The notes under the pieces: model-generated
What the model was told of the DNA's origin: nothing
Databases searched by the model: none
What the model saw: only the letters and a program-made list of their open reading frames with translations
Translations under genes and position numbers: made by a program
Assembly: GCA_963971425.1 (NCBI GenBank)
Contig: OZ020514.1
Coordinates: 27,888,602-27,952,601, forward strand
Length of the DNA: 64,000 nt
Source: Bryoerythrophyllum caledonicum
Lineage: Eukaryota; Streptophyta; Bryopsida; Pottiales; Pottiaceae
Direction of reading: 5' to 3'
Shown: one piece after another, positions 1-12,066 of the stretch
Layout of the letters: every line of letters starts with the position of its first letter
Numbering within the stretch: position 1 is the first letter of the stretch

Positions 1-2674
1 CGCTTCATCGAAATGGTCCATGCTCGCACTGTCGTGGACACGGCAAGGAGTCATCCAGAGGATTTCGTTCGACAGTGGTGTGCTGCTGATAAGGGTACCT
101 ACGAACACTGGGATACCCTGGACGAGAACTGCTTGGCAAGGGAGGATCTGGACTTCATGTATGCCGGCTACGTTCCACGTAAGATTTATCCAATAACCCC
201 GTCATTCATCTAACTGTTTTCTTCCTCATTCTTGGTATCTCCGTTATTTTCCTGTGACTAACGATAAGGCTTTTGCAGGCACTGTAGATCCTACCGGGGC
301 ACGCGAAAGGGATCTTGCAGAGGCAAATTGCAAGAACGCCGTGTCGCGTCTGGTAAAAAGAGAGTGGGATCGGCGAGAAGGGCATCCAGTGACTTCACAT
401 GACGAAATTCGGCGGGAGACGTCTACCCAAACAAGGGACCTCGAGGGTGCAGCCACCCTCCTTCACATGGACGAAGGAACCTCGAATGAATTCCGCGTCC
501 AGAATCGGTTCCCGGGGAGTAACGAAGACGAAGGATTCCCCGACAAGTGTATGGACGAAGTTACGGAGGAAGCACAAGAGGGGCCTAGCGACGAAATACG
601 TCAGGGAGGTGTTCCCGATAGCGTCGAGGAAGAGCCCGCTTCTACAACGGTGAAGTCACCGGGCCGTCCCGCCGATAACCCATCTCCCATGGAAGTTTCG
701 TGGACACAAGCTATGAATGACCCTACCCTCGGCTTTCCGGAGTCTTCACAGTCGCTGATGGGGCTATCTCAATTCGACACCCCTCTTCAGCATGTTGTGT
801 TTGGGGGTACGGGGGAGACGGAACCCGGCATTAAATCCCACCGTCTATCGTTTCCTTTGTCGAGTCAAGGTATTGAAAACCTGGACTGTACTGACAGTCC
901 CCCGGTGGTTCCCGAGGCGCCTTCCGTGACACCCTTCGAAAGTCATCCAATCCCAGAGAAGGCTCCCTCTCCGGACTCCGATTACGCTCCTCCGCCAGGG
1001 CCCGATAACCCTGCTCCTCCGCCAGAGCCCGAGAACCCGCCAGAGCCCGAGAACCCTGCTAGCCCGCCAGAGCCCGAGAACCCTGCTACCCCGCCAGAGC
1101 CCCAGAACCATGCCAGTCAAACAGAACCCGTTGAGCCTGCTTCACTGCCAGATCCTGATAGCTCTGTTCTGATATCTGAGCCCGATAAGCCTGCTCCTTC
1201 GCCAGAGCTCGATATGCCTGCTCCTCCGCCAGGACCCGTTCAGGCTCTTCCTCCGCAAGAGCCCGATAACCCTTCTCGAAAGGAGATGGACCCCGAGGAG
1301 ATCAGACTGGCATTGCGCTTTACCAAGGAAGCACAGGAATCTGGGATGTCTAGTATTTGGGTTTATCCTGGACTCGAAGAGCGTGTTATGAACAGAAGGG
1401 AAGGACAGAAGGCGGCGTATACGTGCATGTCGAAGGAGAACCGCGGAGTATGTACGTCAGACTCTGTGTCCTAGGAGAAAGAGCCCTCGCTCTGCTACGA
1501 AGCCGAGGAGCATGACGCATCCATGATAGAGAAGAACCTCGACATTATTGTAGAGGTCCTAATGCGGCGGTGAGTGTCGTCGTCTATGTTATCGTGTTCT
1601 CTGACACCTACTGTTTATCATCACCTGTTGTCTAACGTCCGCTTTCTTCTGAATTGCAGGCCTCGTTTTTTTCACCCGAAGGATCTGACTGGAGGTATGA
1701 GGTTTTTCGGTCCAGACCTTCGGCAAGCCGTGGATGTCTCGCTCGCACTACAGGACTGGCATTGTGTGCTAAAGGACAAGCGGGAAATGGAAGGCACATT
1801 TTTGGATTTCATCCTTAGGCATGTCGTCTACCGTGCGAAGGAGCATGTTCGAATCCAGTATCATCACACGCACAACTGGTTATCGGCGACTTTGCAGTGC
1901 TATTTGGCGGATGAAGCGAAGGGTTGGGATGACATCGTGAGCTTTCTCAGCCGCTCGTTCCGTAGCACCACCAAGATGCCGAATACCCTTATCGTCCCTT
2001 ACCACGATAAGGGTCACTGGAGCGTATTCGTCGTGGAGCAAAGGCGAACGTATCACCTGGACCGAGCGAAAGGCATGCACAAGGGTCGGGAAGTGAACAA
2101 CTTCATCTTCCTTGTGCACATGGGATGGGCAACCGCGAAGGGCGTGAGGATCGGATCTCGGAGTTGGACTGAATGGCAGAGTCGATCGCCGATAAGGTTG
2201 CCTTTGCCTAGTCAGAAAGAAAGCTGGGAGTGTGGTTTCATGGCAGGCTTGGGCTTCTGGCAGTACCTGATCGCACGTGGTGGGCGCAAAGAGGCGGAGG
2301 AGAAGACCGTGACGGAGACCAAATATCTGGACTGGGACGGGAAGAAGGCGTACCGATGGTTCATGCAAGCGTTGTATACGGAGATTGTCGCACCGCTTCC
2401 GTTCCACGATGCCCTTAATCTATGTGGTCAGGATACGGTGGAGTTCGGAAGCGGAAGTCCGGACGTACTTTTCGTGGAAGCCGGTACGGAGACGGTGAAG
2501 AAGAAGGAAGTCCCAGTTCTTGGTATTTCGGAGACAGTGGGGGATCGTGATCTTCAGGGCTTCAACATGCTCACAAACCCACCAGTGACTCGAGGAAGGC
2601 GGAAGAAGTCAACCGCGCCGAAAAGCCCGAAAAAAACGAGAAAACCGAAGGGCACCACCAAGACGAAGAAGTAG
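1..2674 (+). CDS. Ulp1-like C48 cysteine protease gene of MULE copy 1 (5' end missing, one in-frame TAG)
   Basis: Three exons are visible: 1-178 (partial), 279-1569 and 1660-2674. They have GT-AG borders and agreeing phases, giving 824 codons counted from the ATG at 13. The true start lies upstream: the equivalent ATG in copy 2 is at 50317. The C-terminal third shows the Ulp1/SENP triad: His in KGHWSVFVV (about base 2015), Asp in YHLDRAKG (about 2060) and Cys in SWECGFMAG (about 2230). The middle is an acidic, proline-rich linker and the end is a lysine-rich tail. Ulp1 enzymes cut SUMO or ubiquitin-like conjugates; in MULEs the role is unproven. A TAG at 1472-1474 interrupts exon 2, where copy 2 reads TGG (Trp, 48180-48178). 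It converges with the transposase, leaving about 375 bases between stop codons. Confidence 0.85.
984..1285 (+). repeat. Proline/glutamate codon repeat in the Ulp1 gene
   Basis: A degenerate repeat of roughly 24 bases encodes variations of PPPEPENPA and EPDNPAPP. The counterpart in copy 2 (about 48370-48660, reverse strand) differs in unit number and order, so the block expands and contracts. Several units contain the element-wide hexamer CGATAA as the codons for Pro-Asp-Asn or Pro-Asp-Lys. Confidence 0.75.
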
Positions 2675-3051
2675 GCGATAAGGGGGGGTGTTGTACATAG
2701 TCGATAGACTCCAGGAATTTGTACAGATTAATAGGATGCCGATGTTGTACATTTCATTCATTGTAAATGACAAATTTTTCGATAGCGTACATAAACGAAT
2801 TTTGGGACCCCCTTGCAGAGGCTTGTAAGCGGAACTTAAAATCCAGTCTTTGCCGATTATATTGAATGTTGAGTTTTAACTTTCAAACTAAAGAAATATC
2901 ACTTCAGTGGGAATTTCAGCCGATGCATGGAACTTAATCTAAGAGCATCTTATCGGCAGTATTCTACCGATAAGATTACTAATGGTTATCGGTGCAGGTT
3001 TGTAGCTGAAATCCTCTGCCCTTTATACTCATCCACATCGGTGCCGATAAC
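2675..3051. other. Convergent intergenic region with nested CCGATAA inverted repeats
   Basis: Between the stop codons of the two MULE genes sit two inverted repeats built on the same word. ATCTTATCGG (2947-2956) pairs perfectly with 2967-2976. GGTTATCGG (2984-2992) pairs with 3044-3052, which ends on the transposase stop codon. They could act as 3' processing structures or as protein-binding sites. The first pair is partly kept in copy 2 near 46409-46440. Confidence 0.6.
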
Positions 3052-6000
3052 CTAAGTCGTTTCTTGAGTTAGTCTTTTCCTAGGTGGAACGGACCTCACC
3101 CGAAAACCTCTGGAATCGTGGAAGTCATGCAACCTTCGGAGCCTCATTCCAAGACCGTCTTCATTTGTGGGGAGCGGTGCAGCTATATCCTGGAGTGGAT
3201 GAAGCATTCCGGCTTCGATTTCAGCCTCCAACCTTGAGAGGGTGGCGTCGGTGTTGCGCAAAGCTGCATCCAAGTGTCTTGCTAGCAATGGTTGGCGATA
3301 AGCCTTCTCGAGTAGCTTCAGGACAAGCTGATGCATACGATCAAAGTCGCATACCCATGTCTCCCCTAATTCTTGAAGGTTGGAAGTCACTGGGGTTACA
3401 TCTCCGGCTTCGGTATCGGAGGGAACATCATTATCGGGGAAGCCCTCGGTATTCCGGTGTCGACCATTGTCTTGGCGGAGAAGATTCGTCATTCCTCCTT
3501 GGATTGTGCCGCGAAGGGAGCCCAGATATCTAGCAATTTTGCCCTCCGCGAGGTCCGATCTTGTCATTTTCAGGACCTTAACCTGGTGCTTACAGATGTT
3601 ACCTTTCTGGGAATGAACACATTGGCAGACGGCCCATTCGGTGCATGGATTGTATACCGCATACGTAATGTGTCTCCTATTCGAGGATTTAACGTATGCA
3701 GGACCTCCCGACCACTCGGGCAAGGTGACCACATTATCGGGAATTGTGTTTGCTTGGTTGATTGCATTGACCATGATCTGCCGCTGCCTCTTGTTCTTTA
3801 TAAAACCGTTTAGCTTACACCAGTGACTGTAATCATACTTCTCGATGACATTTCCAGTGAGCTCATAGATAAGCTAGTCCATCCTTCGGCCGATAAGCTT
3901 CCTTTTGGATTGCCGGAGCACTGCTTTCATGTTAGAATGGTATGATTCGATCGCTGCAGTGGTGTCCTGGCCAGCATGGGGGATTTTCCGGTCTCCCACA
4001 ACCCACATTTTGATTTTCGGGAGCCATTCCTTGTCGAAGTACTTCCAGTATGCATCAGCGTCTGGCAAGAGAGCCTTAGCTTCGCCGTAAACGTGCCGCA
4101 CCCACTCTACCAAATTCCACACCTTATCGCCGGGAGCTCTCGCCGAAGGGTCTTGGAAGTCACTAGGTGTCTCTGATACGTACATAAGTGAGCCCACAAT
4201 TCGCAAAGCTCCGGCCCTCGTCTCCATATCTTTCAACTTAGCACATGCATTCTTCTGCCACGCTCGACGAACATGCCAGAGACATAGAAATAGATGCGAG
4301 TGCGGCCAAACCTCCCTGCGATAACCCGACACGCCGATAAGTACAACTCGCTGAAGCCCCTCACCCGATAACGTAAGAATGCTAAATTGCTTACCGAAGA
4401 GAGTTGATCTCATTATCAGCGTCGTCAAGTACAAAGGCAGTGGGTCTCCAGTCCGGCCTTATCTGCACCAACTTCTGGTTCAGAGCGCGCATCCAAGAGA
4501 CGAGATCTGCTTGTTTGGATTTCGCAGTGATCACGAAAGCCACTGGAACACCGTTTCTCCACTCGTCGAATACCATCATCGTGAAGAGCGGATACTGGAC
4601 ACGCAAGCAAGGAATTAAGCGGTATGGGAGTGAGTGCTCCTAATTTTTATACGGACCCTACATGGAGCACAGTAAAGGTATGTGTACCTTTTTGTTGTTC
4701 ATTGCGAATGTCCCGTCTATAGCAATAATGTTATCGTGACTGTATTTCAGCATCATGTGCGTCTGAAATGGGGTTTGAATCCCAATTACGAAGGGTACGT
4801 TATCGGCATTCAGCACTCCGTCGACCTTGCTGCCCGGGTCTTGGTAGTAAAAAACCGTACCTCGGTTTTCTCGGACCCACATTCTCACACTCTCAGCGTC
4901 GTTGTCGTGTTTCTTGTATAGTTCCTGCGTACGGACTCCGCATATGTTGCGGATGTTCTCTATGCTAAGGAAACAATCCCGAGAAGGCGTAAGAGTGCCC
5001 TCATTGCCTGCCTTCAGTACCAGCTTCTGGTGCTTCTGTATTATAGTTGCCATCGGAACTTGCTCCTCAAATTGCCTGAGAACCCAAAGCCTTACTTCCT
5101 CCGACATGTACTTCCCAAAGCGGAGCTTTCCCCTCTGCACATTGTCCTTATCGTGGACGATGAGGCCCTGTGTGTCGACATGCTCCGAGCAAAAGTACCC
5201 TATCTCGGCGATATATGGTAGAAAATAGTACCTCTTTACGTAGAATCGACATTGGCAGCCCACTTTCATAGAGCCCCCCTCCTTCGCATCAGTGGCACGA
5301 GGGCCTTTCTGGCCAGCGCCGGACGTAAGTTGCTTCCCTTTGTGATTGTATTTCGATGGCGTTGGTGTCATTTCGGGCGTGATAGCTTGGATCTTGTCCC
5401 TGTTGTCTTCGGGACCGTATTGACAACGCCATCTGCTTATCGGCGTTGACCATCAGAGATACGTGCGGTACTGAAGAGATGTAATGGCACAGCCGATAAG
5501 CAGATCTACCGTGTATATTGAATGTGATATCAGAGGTCGTGATTCACTTACCGCTGGTACTCGATGTGGCAGTTCCACCGATAGTGCGTCTTCTCGCCGA
5601 CGTTTGTGGGGTCGTTCTTGTCGCGGACGAAGGTAGTCTCTACATCCTTTCGGCCAAACTGCTCACCCTCCACGAAATCCGAGACCCTATCCCAGGGAAT
5701 GTAGGCGATAAGCTTGGACTGCTTCTTCTTCGATGATTGCGGATCGTCTACGAACCTCGTATCATTCTCGGCCTCCATGTTCCACCTAAGACATTTCCAC
5801 GTCAAAATCCCTGGAGGAGGGTTCTGTAATGAATCGCGCATCCGAAGAACCTTGTGACCGTGTTTCTTCAGGTAGTCTGCATGCTGGCCTTCTCGGAACG
5901 TGGCATCAAGGTCCTCCACCCCCTTCTCACGCACGCCAGCCGGTTTCTTTCTCCCTTGACGCCTCCATTTCCTCCCTGCTGCCCCGTTATCGGCAACGGT

Positions 6001-6072
6001 TGGTGCCGCCGTCTCGCCAGAATTCCCATTCGGCCTGTCTTGGATGGGGAGATTGAGATCGAGGAACTCCAT
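3052..6072 (-). CDS. Mutator-like (MULE) transposase with SWIM zinc finger, copy 1, one in-frame TAG
   Basis: Four exons: 6072-5552, 5432-4688, 4594-4395 and 4315-3052. The introns are 119, 93 and 79 bases, all GT-AG. The summed length is 2730 bases, exactly 910 codons, so every phase agrees. The DDE core is visible: first Asp in AIDGTFAMNN just before intron 2, second Asp in FVLDDADNE, Glu in TTAAIESYHSNMK. The C-terminal SWIM finger reads CQCVHSQKGNICKH, as in plant MuDR/MURA relatives. It would cut and paste the element in the nucleus. One TAG at 3876-3874 interrupts exon 4, where copy 2 has TGG at 45512-45514. The ATG at 6072 is chosen because it opens the exon; copy 2 has lost it. Confidence 0.88.
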
Positions 6073-6384
6073 TCACGCGGAGACAAGCACTCCCCTTCCG
6101 GCAAGGTGCTACACGGTACAATAGATCGTGCAAAAGACGGCGCTGTACGAAACGATGTGGATGACACTTCGTGCCGGCATCCGCCGAGAAGGGCGGGTCA
6201 TTCTGGAGTACACGTGGCGGGGGCGAGAAGGTGACTTCGGTGATCCGGAGAAGGCGGGGGCGAAGGGACTTTTCGGCGAGAAGTGCCGAAAAGAGAGACG
6301 GGCAGCGCGAAATAATTGAGGGCGAGAGTGGCAGTTATCGTGGGAAGGAGGCGAAAAGGCGCTTGGGGAGAAGGGTCGGTCTTC

Positions 6385-6419
6385 GCGGTGTCAGGGCTAA
6401 AACCAGGCCCTGACACCGC
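6385..6419. repeat. Terminal hairpin of MULE copy 1
   Basis: GCGGTGTCAGGG (6385-6396) is perfectly complementary to 6408-6419 across an 11-base spacer. The same structure lies in copy 2 at 40471-40482 and 40496-40507. A palindrome only 7 bases inside the conserved terminus suggests a transposase recognition or end-pairing structure. Confidence 0.75.
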
Positions 6420-6425
6420 AAACCC

Positions 6426-6446
6426 GGATTGACTGTAGTGACCGGG
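6426..6446 (-). repeat. MULE terminal sequence, copy 1
   Basis: The 21 bases read on the minus strand begin CCCGGTCACTAC and are identical to the start of copy 2 at 40445-40465. Flanking bases then diverge completely between the copies, which places the element boundary within a base or two. Confidence 0.8.
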
Positions 6447-7845
6447 GAGTTTCAAACAAGGGTAAAATATTTAGACCTTGCATATTACATAAATATGATA
6501 CAAAGTGTTGTCAAAGTCTCAGTGTCTCATGAATATGAATCAACGCAGGGAAGAGAATGAGTTGTTGTTTGGATTGTAAACCCCATGATTTATTTATCCG
6601 TGCGATTGATAGGAACCAAATATATGAACACGCCATACTGTATCAGTTGCAATCTTTCGCACGAATCGATAGATTATAGTATCTAATGTGAAAATAATGG
6701 TTGAGTTTTCTTCCCGGGTTCGTAGACTTTGACTTCACTTTCTATGTAATGTTTGAAGTACAGAAGTTCCAAATCTTTTACCATAGTCTTAAAAGTTAAG
6801 CATCATGTTGATACCCAATACACCAATTTCTAGAGGTAAAAGAGGGATGTAGCATCTTCAATAAAATTCAACAACAAGTGGAGGTTCAAGAATGGCCAAT
6901 TCACGTTACAATCACTTGTGAACTAAATATATTTTAAAATGCTTATCCATATTCCAATTGGTCAATAAAAGGGTGTACATCACATCTTTTAGGAGGACAA
7001 AAGAAGAAGTGAAAAAAAACATAAAAATTTGTAAGTTTTATTGGGGAAAAGAAGAATTTTTGTTGCACATAGCACAAAAAATGGTGAAATTATTTTACTT
7101 CGATTAAAATGCGAATTTACAATGAAGACAATCATTTTTTTGGAAATCTTTAAAGAAAAAATATTTGAGATGAGTATGAAAAACCTCAATGTCTATAGAA
7201 AATTCTATAATAGGATTTTAGATGCCCGTGCTCCCCATTTTTTACTATGGGTGGTACTAAATTTGAAACCACAAATCCAAGAAAAAATTAAATTAATACA
7301 TTCAAATAGCTCTTCCCAGGGACAAACTAACATAAAATTTTCGAAAGTTGTTTCTTCATGTTCGCAATCTAGAAACCTGCCCAAAATTGAAAACTCGCCG
7401 TGAAGGAGATTTAGTCATGTAGAGGCCAAAAATCCTCCCATTCAAAGTTATGCCTATGCCGTGGGCAATGTACCTTTGGCCCTTGGAACATTGTGCCCGT
7501 GGGCCATTCCAATTTCTTCTTGATAAGTCAAACATAAAAAAAGGATACGAGCATCTCTTACATGTTATGTAAGATATTTTAAGTGGAACCATTATTAAGA
7601 AACTATATAAATATGTGTTTCCATGCGCACAATGGAATATCCTCTTGAATGCACATAAAATCTTCCCGACATTCTTCCGACCATTAATGCACGTGACTAG
7701 ATCTCCAGATTTGGATTGCACAGGCAATGTCAACTGTCCCAGAAAAGGAAGTGGAGGACAAGGGAAGGGAGTTGATAGGGGAGAGAGTGGGAAGGGGAGA
7801 GGGCGTAGAGAAGTGGAGGAGCGAAGAGGGGAGGCCGACCAATCG
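6447..7845. repeat. AT-rich spacer with an inverted copy of the 12.1-12.5 kb repeat
   Basis: No supportable gene. The minus strand of about 6655-6905 aligns by eye with the plus strand at about 12190-12440. Shared blocks include a stretch around GAACCTCCACTA, one around CATGATGCTTAA, one around GTCAAAGTCT, and one around ACTATAATCT followed by GTGCG. It is a diverged dispersed repeat of unknown class. Confidence 0.5.
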
Positions 7846-8040
7846 AGGTCGGCCCCAGACGGACTTGATCGGACGGCCTCGACCGTCAGATCGGACAGCT
7901 ACGACCAATCGGACGGCTGCGACCGTCCGTGGCGGCATCGTGGCCGTCCGATCAGGCGATACGCCCGAAGTCGTCCGCCATCGGACGGCTCGGACAATTC
8001 GCTGACCGTCCGCCGATGCCGTTAGCCACCCGCGGTCGGC
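7846..8040. repeat. GC-rich CGGACGG/CCGTCCG cluster, left
   Basis: About six copies of CGGACGG or its complement lie within 170 bases, mostly as ATCGGACGGC, in both orientations. A matching cluster lies at 14985-15245. The pair stands out sharply from the AT-rich surroundings and may mark subterminal repeats at the two ends of one element of about 7.4 kb. I found no clean terminal repeat or target duplication. Confidence 0.5.
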
Positions 8041-8200
8041 GTAAAAAGCAGACGGCCGACCATTCTCCTACACTTTAGTGGGCAAGCTGGTCGCTTTGGC
8101 ATATTCTGCCGAATCGCTTGCGTCCCCTGGGGTGGCACATTATATTTTAATTTATTTAATTTCCTTTCATTCATTTATTTCTTGGTTCTATTTAGGGAAG

Positions 8201-9196
8201 ATGCCAAGGTCTAACCGGCCCGTTGCTCCAAACGGGAAAGCCCCCGAGATGGATTGGGATGCAACGGACAATCCAGTTGTTGTTGCGGAGGACGGATGGG
8301 AGGATGAGGAAGAGAGGCTGTGGACTTGCACCATGTGCAAGAGATACATGAAGATGAAGCACCTCATGAAGTTGTGGCCTTGGGCACAAGCGAGGATATC
8401 AGGGCCGCGATGCGAAGGTCTACCGAGTAGTTGTCACAGCGACCATTTCCGCCATCGATATCATGAGGTCACTGCTACAGTGGGTGTGCGCAACTCAAGG
8501 TCGGAGATCATGTTGTACTCAAACATTGCGATGGTTTGGGCGGAAATTGTCCTACACAAGGATGTGGACTAGCACACCGTAGTGGGTTGTAATGTCAGCC
8601 TGATGGATCGAACCGCCCATTTTATACCAGTCACCTGGAATCAACCGAGTGGTTGTTGGCCACGTTGGTCAAACCGAAGATCCGGGGACGATTCTGATGC
8701 CCCCCAACAACGGCGGACACCTCCACAAGAGTACGGGGGCCATAATTGCAATGACTACGATTATGGCAATGATATGGGTTCCGCGTCTGTATCATTTGGT
8801 AGGGGGAGTGGCAACCATTACTATGAAGGCGGCCAATGTGATACAAGGACCAACACCCCTCAGAGCTATACGCCAATGCATCCAAGGGATACGCACGAGT
8901 CTGGTCGTAATTCCCCCGGAAAAGAGGAAGAACACGACACCCCAAACTCTGCACACGTCTATTACGACGGATATGGCCGTGCTTACGATGGATATGGCCG
9001 GAGCTTAGATGGGAGTGACAACCCACCTCCATCAACGTTTCGACCTCGTCAGAACGAAGATGTCGAGTTTGAGAGACAAATGTATGGAGCCACTATACAG
9101 ACCCATAACGAGTACATCCGCAGACTCGAAGATGAGTCTCGCTACATGAACAGGTTGTACAATAATTTATATGATGTTTATTCAAGCGGGCCATAA
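8201..9196 (+). pseudogene. Uncharacterised gene inside the GC-rich-ended element, one in-frame TAG
   Basis: A single frame runs from the ATG at 8201 to TAA at 9194-9196 (332 codons), broken only by TAG at 8570-8572. A possible 3' splice site (TTTAG) sits 6-10 bases before the ATG, so an upstream exon is possible. The N-terminal half has a lone CTMC Cys pair. The C-terminal half is low-complexity, with Tyr-Asp-Gly-Tyr-Gly-Arg repeats, then a charged, possibly helical end (FERQMYGATIQTHNEYIRR). I do not recognise a family. Its position inside the paired GC-rich clusters suggests an accessory transposon gene. Confidence 0.5.
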
Positions 9197-11447
9197 TCAA
9201 GTGGCGCTGGGCCAAGTCAAAGACGTGATACTGATACAAATTCTGATTAATCATACATGGGCACGTTGTAATGTAATCCATGTGGATAATGTCTTCCTGC
9301 GAGAACAATGTTGACTATTTTGTAAATTTAGAAGGTCATTTCTTAAGATCTTCAAATTGATGTTTATTAAATATTTCTACGTTGCGGCCATATAAATGTG
9401 GATGATGAATGTACAATGCATGTTACGCGTTTCCAAATGAATTTTATTGATAATTTTTTGGTATAAGTGGATGTGTGGAATGAGAAATTTTTATACATTC
9501 CAACTTTTCATTCACTTCATATAAGTTCAAGAGTATTTCATATCATTACATGTTCAACAAATTTCTTTTTACAACTTGAACCCCTAAAGTTCCTTGAGTA
9601 TTTATCACCCAAAAGTTAAAGCAAGAAGAAGAACGCCGGTTCGCGAAGGGGCCAGCGTGAATAAAGGGTCTGTTCGTTCCATTACTAAGACCATGCCCAC
9701 CAGACACCGTGTCGGTGAGGGCTTGGTTGTTTTTCAATTTTGCGTTGGTGTAGTAGAATGGACATGGCCTCTTGAATGGCAACAGTGTTAATAATATTGA
9801 AAGTGTGTGAAATTGTTTTGATGGAGATTTTAAAGGTAATCCAAAGGATATTTATAGATGGGATAAAGGTGGTGGCACGAGCACCGGCAATGATTACAAT
9901 AAGCAGGTCCATTTTCCATCCCAGGGCAACGATGTCATTAATAAAGGATTGCCGGGTTGGTATTCATTTATTTTGTTTTTAATTGTTTCCGGGGAGAATC
10001 TATCATTACAATATGTGAATTCGATGAATTGAATGGTATAGTCTTGGTTAATGTGGTCGGATGCAGGGTCATTGTATGGTAAGCCCCGATTGCAAAGTAT
10101 GTCTGCTTTGAGTCTAGCGTTACTGTGACAACTCTAAGTTGCGCATGTACATGGGACTCGGGAGTAGCCAAGGGGGCACTGCATATCCTTGTGGGTTGTA
10201 ACTTGTTATTAAAGGTGACTTGTTATGAGGATAAATCATCGTGATTTGTTATGGTAGGTAAATAGTTTTCGAATTTCCCATACCACTTTGTTATGTCTTT
10301 TGACAATTAAGGAGGTATGTGATGATTTTGGCATTTTGAGTCATTTGTCATGGAGCCATTTGTCAGGGTCTGAGACAGTGTATATGGGGCATGTTACATA
10401 TGGGAATTTTTCTATTCCAAATAAGAGTTGTTTTCAGGCGTTTCCCTTATGTTGACTATTACGGAATTTGATGATGCATGTTATTTGTGAGTTCGGGATG
10501 ATGGGATTCTTCCAAGAATTCGTAGAGAGTTCATAGTCTATTTTGTTGTTGCCAACCCATTATTCTATATTAGGGAAGTTTTCTTCGATTGTGCCAAGGT
10601 TGTTATAGAGGTCTTGTTTCTTGAGATATTTGTTCAAGAATAAAACCGGCCCTTTTTTGGGGGTATCCTCTTTAGAAGGCCAATCTTCTTTTCGGAAGTA
10701 GTATGGGGTAGCATGTGCATGTTCGTACGAGTCTATGGCATTTCCATGCGAATTTTTTCGAACCTCTTTGCCAAGTTTATTTGCTTGTTCGTTTCCATCG
10801 ATATTGGCATAGCTCTAACTTTGTGAAGGGTTGTTATATGTGTTCAGTTATGTAACATGTGGACCAACGACATTAAAATAGTTTGGTCGAGATGGCTATT
10901 GTAGAGGATAGGGTTTGTTATTTGGATGTTTAGTAGATAAAGTGCATTGATACAGTCAGTGAATATGTGTGCGGGTTCGTTGTTGTGTTGTGTTGTGTTG
11001 TGATGATTTGTAGTGTTTAGGGTATGGCCATAAGTTCTGCTCTAAGGATATTTCAGTGTGTGGAAATTACTCCATAGGGTACACAAAATACTAGACCAAA
11101 TAGATTGTACAATATCAATGAATACAACAAAATCTTCCTATAAGCATTTTTTCTATTCATATTTGGATGCCTTTGCATTTTAATGTATGCATGTTTGTAT
11201 TAATGATTGCATATACTTCATTGCTTCAAATTGTTATGGTTCTAGATGACCGAGTAAATATGCCGTAGCAATCTACCTACGGAGTTAGGCATTGAACTTC
11301 CTTAAAATGCTTTATAAACACTCACAAGAATGTGGTTTTTGAAAAACCTTCTACGCAATTTATTTTTTCTACTAAATCAAAACCCTACTTAGAGAGCCGA
11401 TATCCACTATTAATATAATTTGGCCAAATTACAGTTTCATCCACTAC

Positions 11448-11535
11448 GGATGAAAATAGTCAGCGGATGGAAAAGCAGTCCGTGGTTGAAAAAATAGTCC
11501 CTGGACAAAAAACAGTCTTTGGAAGAAAAATAAAA
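11448..11535 (+). repeat. Minisatellite of about 18-20 bases
   Basis: About five degenerate units start GGATGAAAATAGTC, GGATGGAAAAGCAGTC, GGTTGAAAAAATAGTC, GGACAAAAAACAGTC and GGAAGAAAAATAAAA. No coding or structural role is evident. Confidence 0.6.
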
Positions 11536-12066
11536 ACGCGAATGACTATGGCAAAGTGTTAAGAATCATCAAGAAACGCTTAATGTTTGTAACCCGCTCC
11601 TTCTCTACTCTTAAATTTTCTTTTAAAGTAATTTTGAAATGAATATTTTTCCTAATATTCGGTAATATAGAAAATTCATTAAAATGGTTGTTATAATGCG
11701 TTGGAAAACAAGCGCGAACCACTACTAAACTTCTATAGATGCAAATGGGTCTGGAAATTACTCCACACAGGAGTTTCAAATTCTCGTATAGTTAGACGTG
11801 TATTGAAAAGTATATAAAGAGACAAAAATTTAGAATATTTTGACACAGTAAAAATGTTGAAGTACAAATATTTAACTTCTAAGGCAAGTAAGTATATCCC
11901 CTAAAGGATCAAGTGTAAAAAATGGGGTTTTTGAAAGTTTGGTTAGGTTCCTACGGTGTGAAATTCCAACATTCTTCTTTGAAATTTTTACTATAGAAAG
12001 GCACACATTGTCACTCAATGTCACTCAATGTCGGGCAAGGTACCAAAAGATCTTATTAATTTTCAC

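Larger units (their letters stand above)
1..6446. mobile_element. MULE copy 1 (Ulp1-carrying Mutator-like element), left end outside window
   Basis: Two converging genes, an Ulp1-like protease (+) and a SWIM-finger MULE transposase (-), lie inside one element. Its right end at 6446 carries a 21-base terminus (6426-6446) that recurs inverted at 40445-40465 in copy 2. Just inside it is a hairpin, 6385-6396 pairing with 6408-6419. The left end lies before base 1. MULEs that carry Ulp1-like genes (Kaonashi/KI-MULE, VANDAL-like) are known in plants. Copy 1 is the better preserved of the two: each gene has one in-frame TAG and otherwise consistent splice phases. Confidence 0.88.

Noticed and set aside
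2230-2418. Open frames overlapping the Ulp1 catalytic exon on both strands
   Set aside because: Shadows of the Ulp1 reading frame, which alone carries the His-Asp-Cys motifs.
7041-7403. 120-codon open frame in the AT-rich spacer
   Set aside because: Lys/Ile/Phe-rich composition expected of AT-rich DNA, overlapping an antisense frame of equal quality; no motif.
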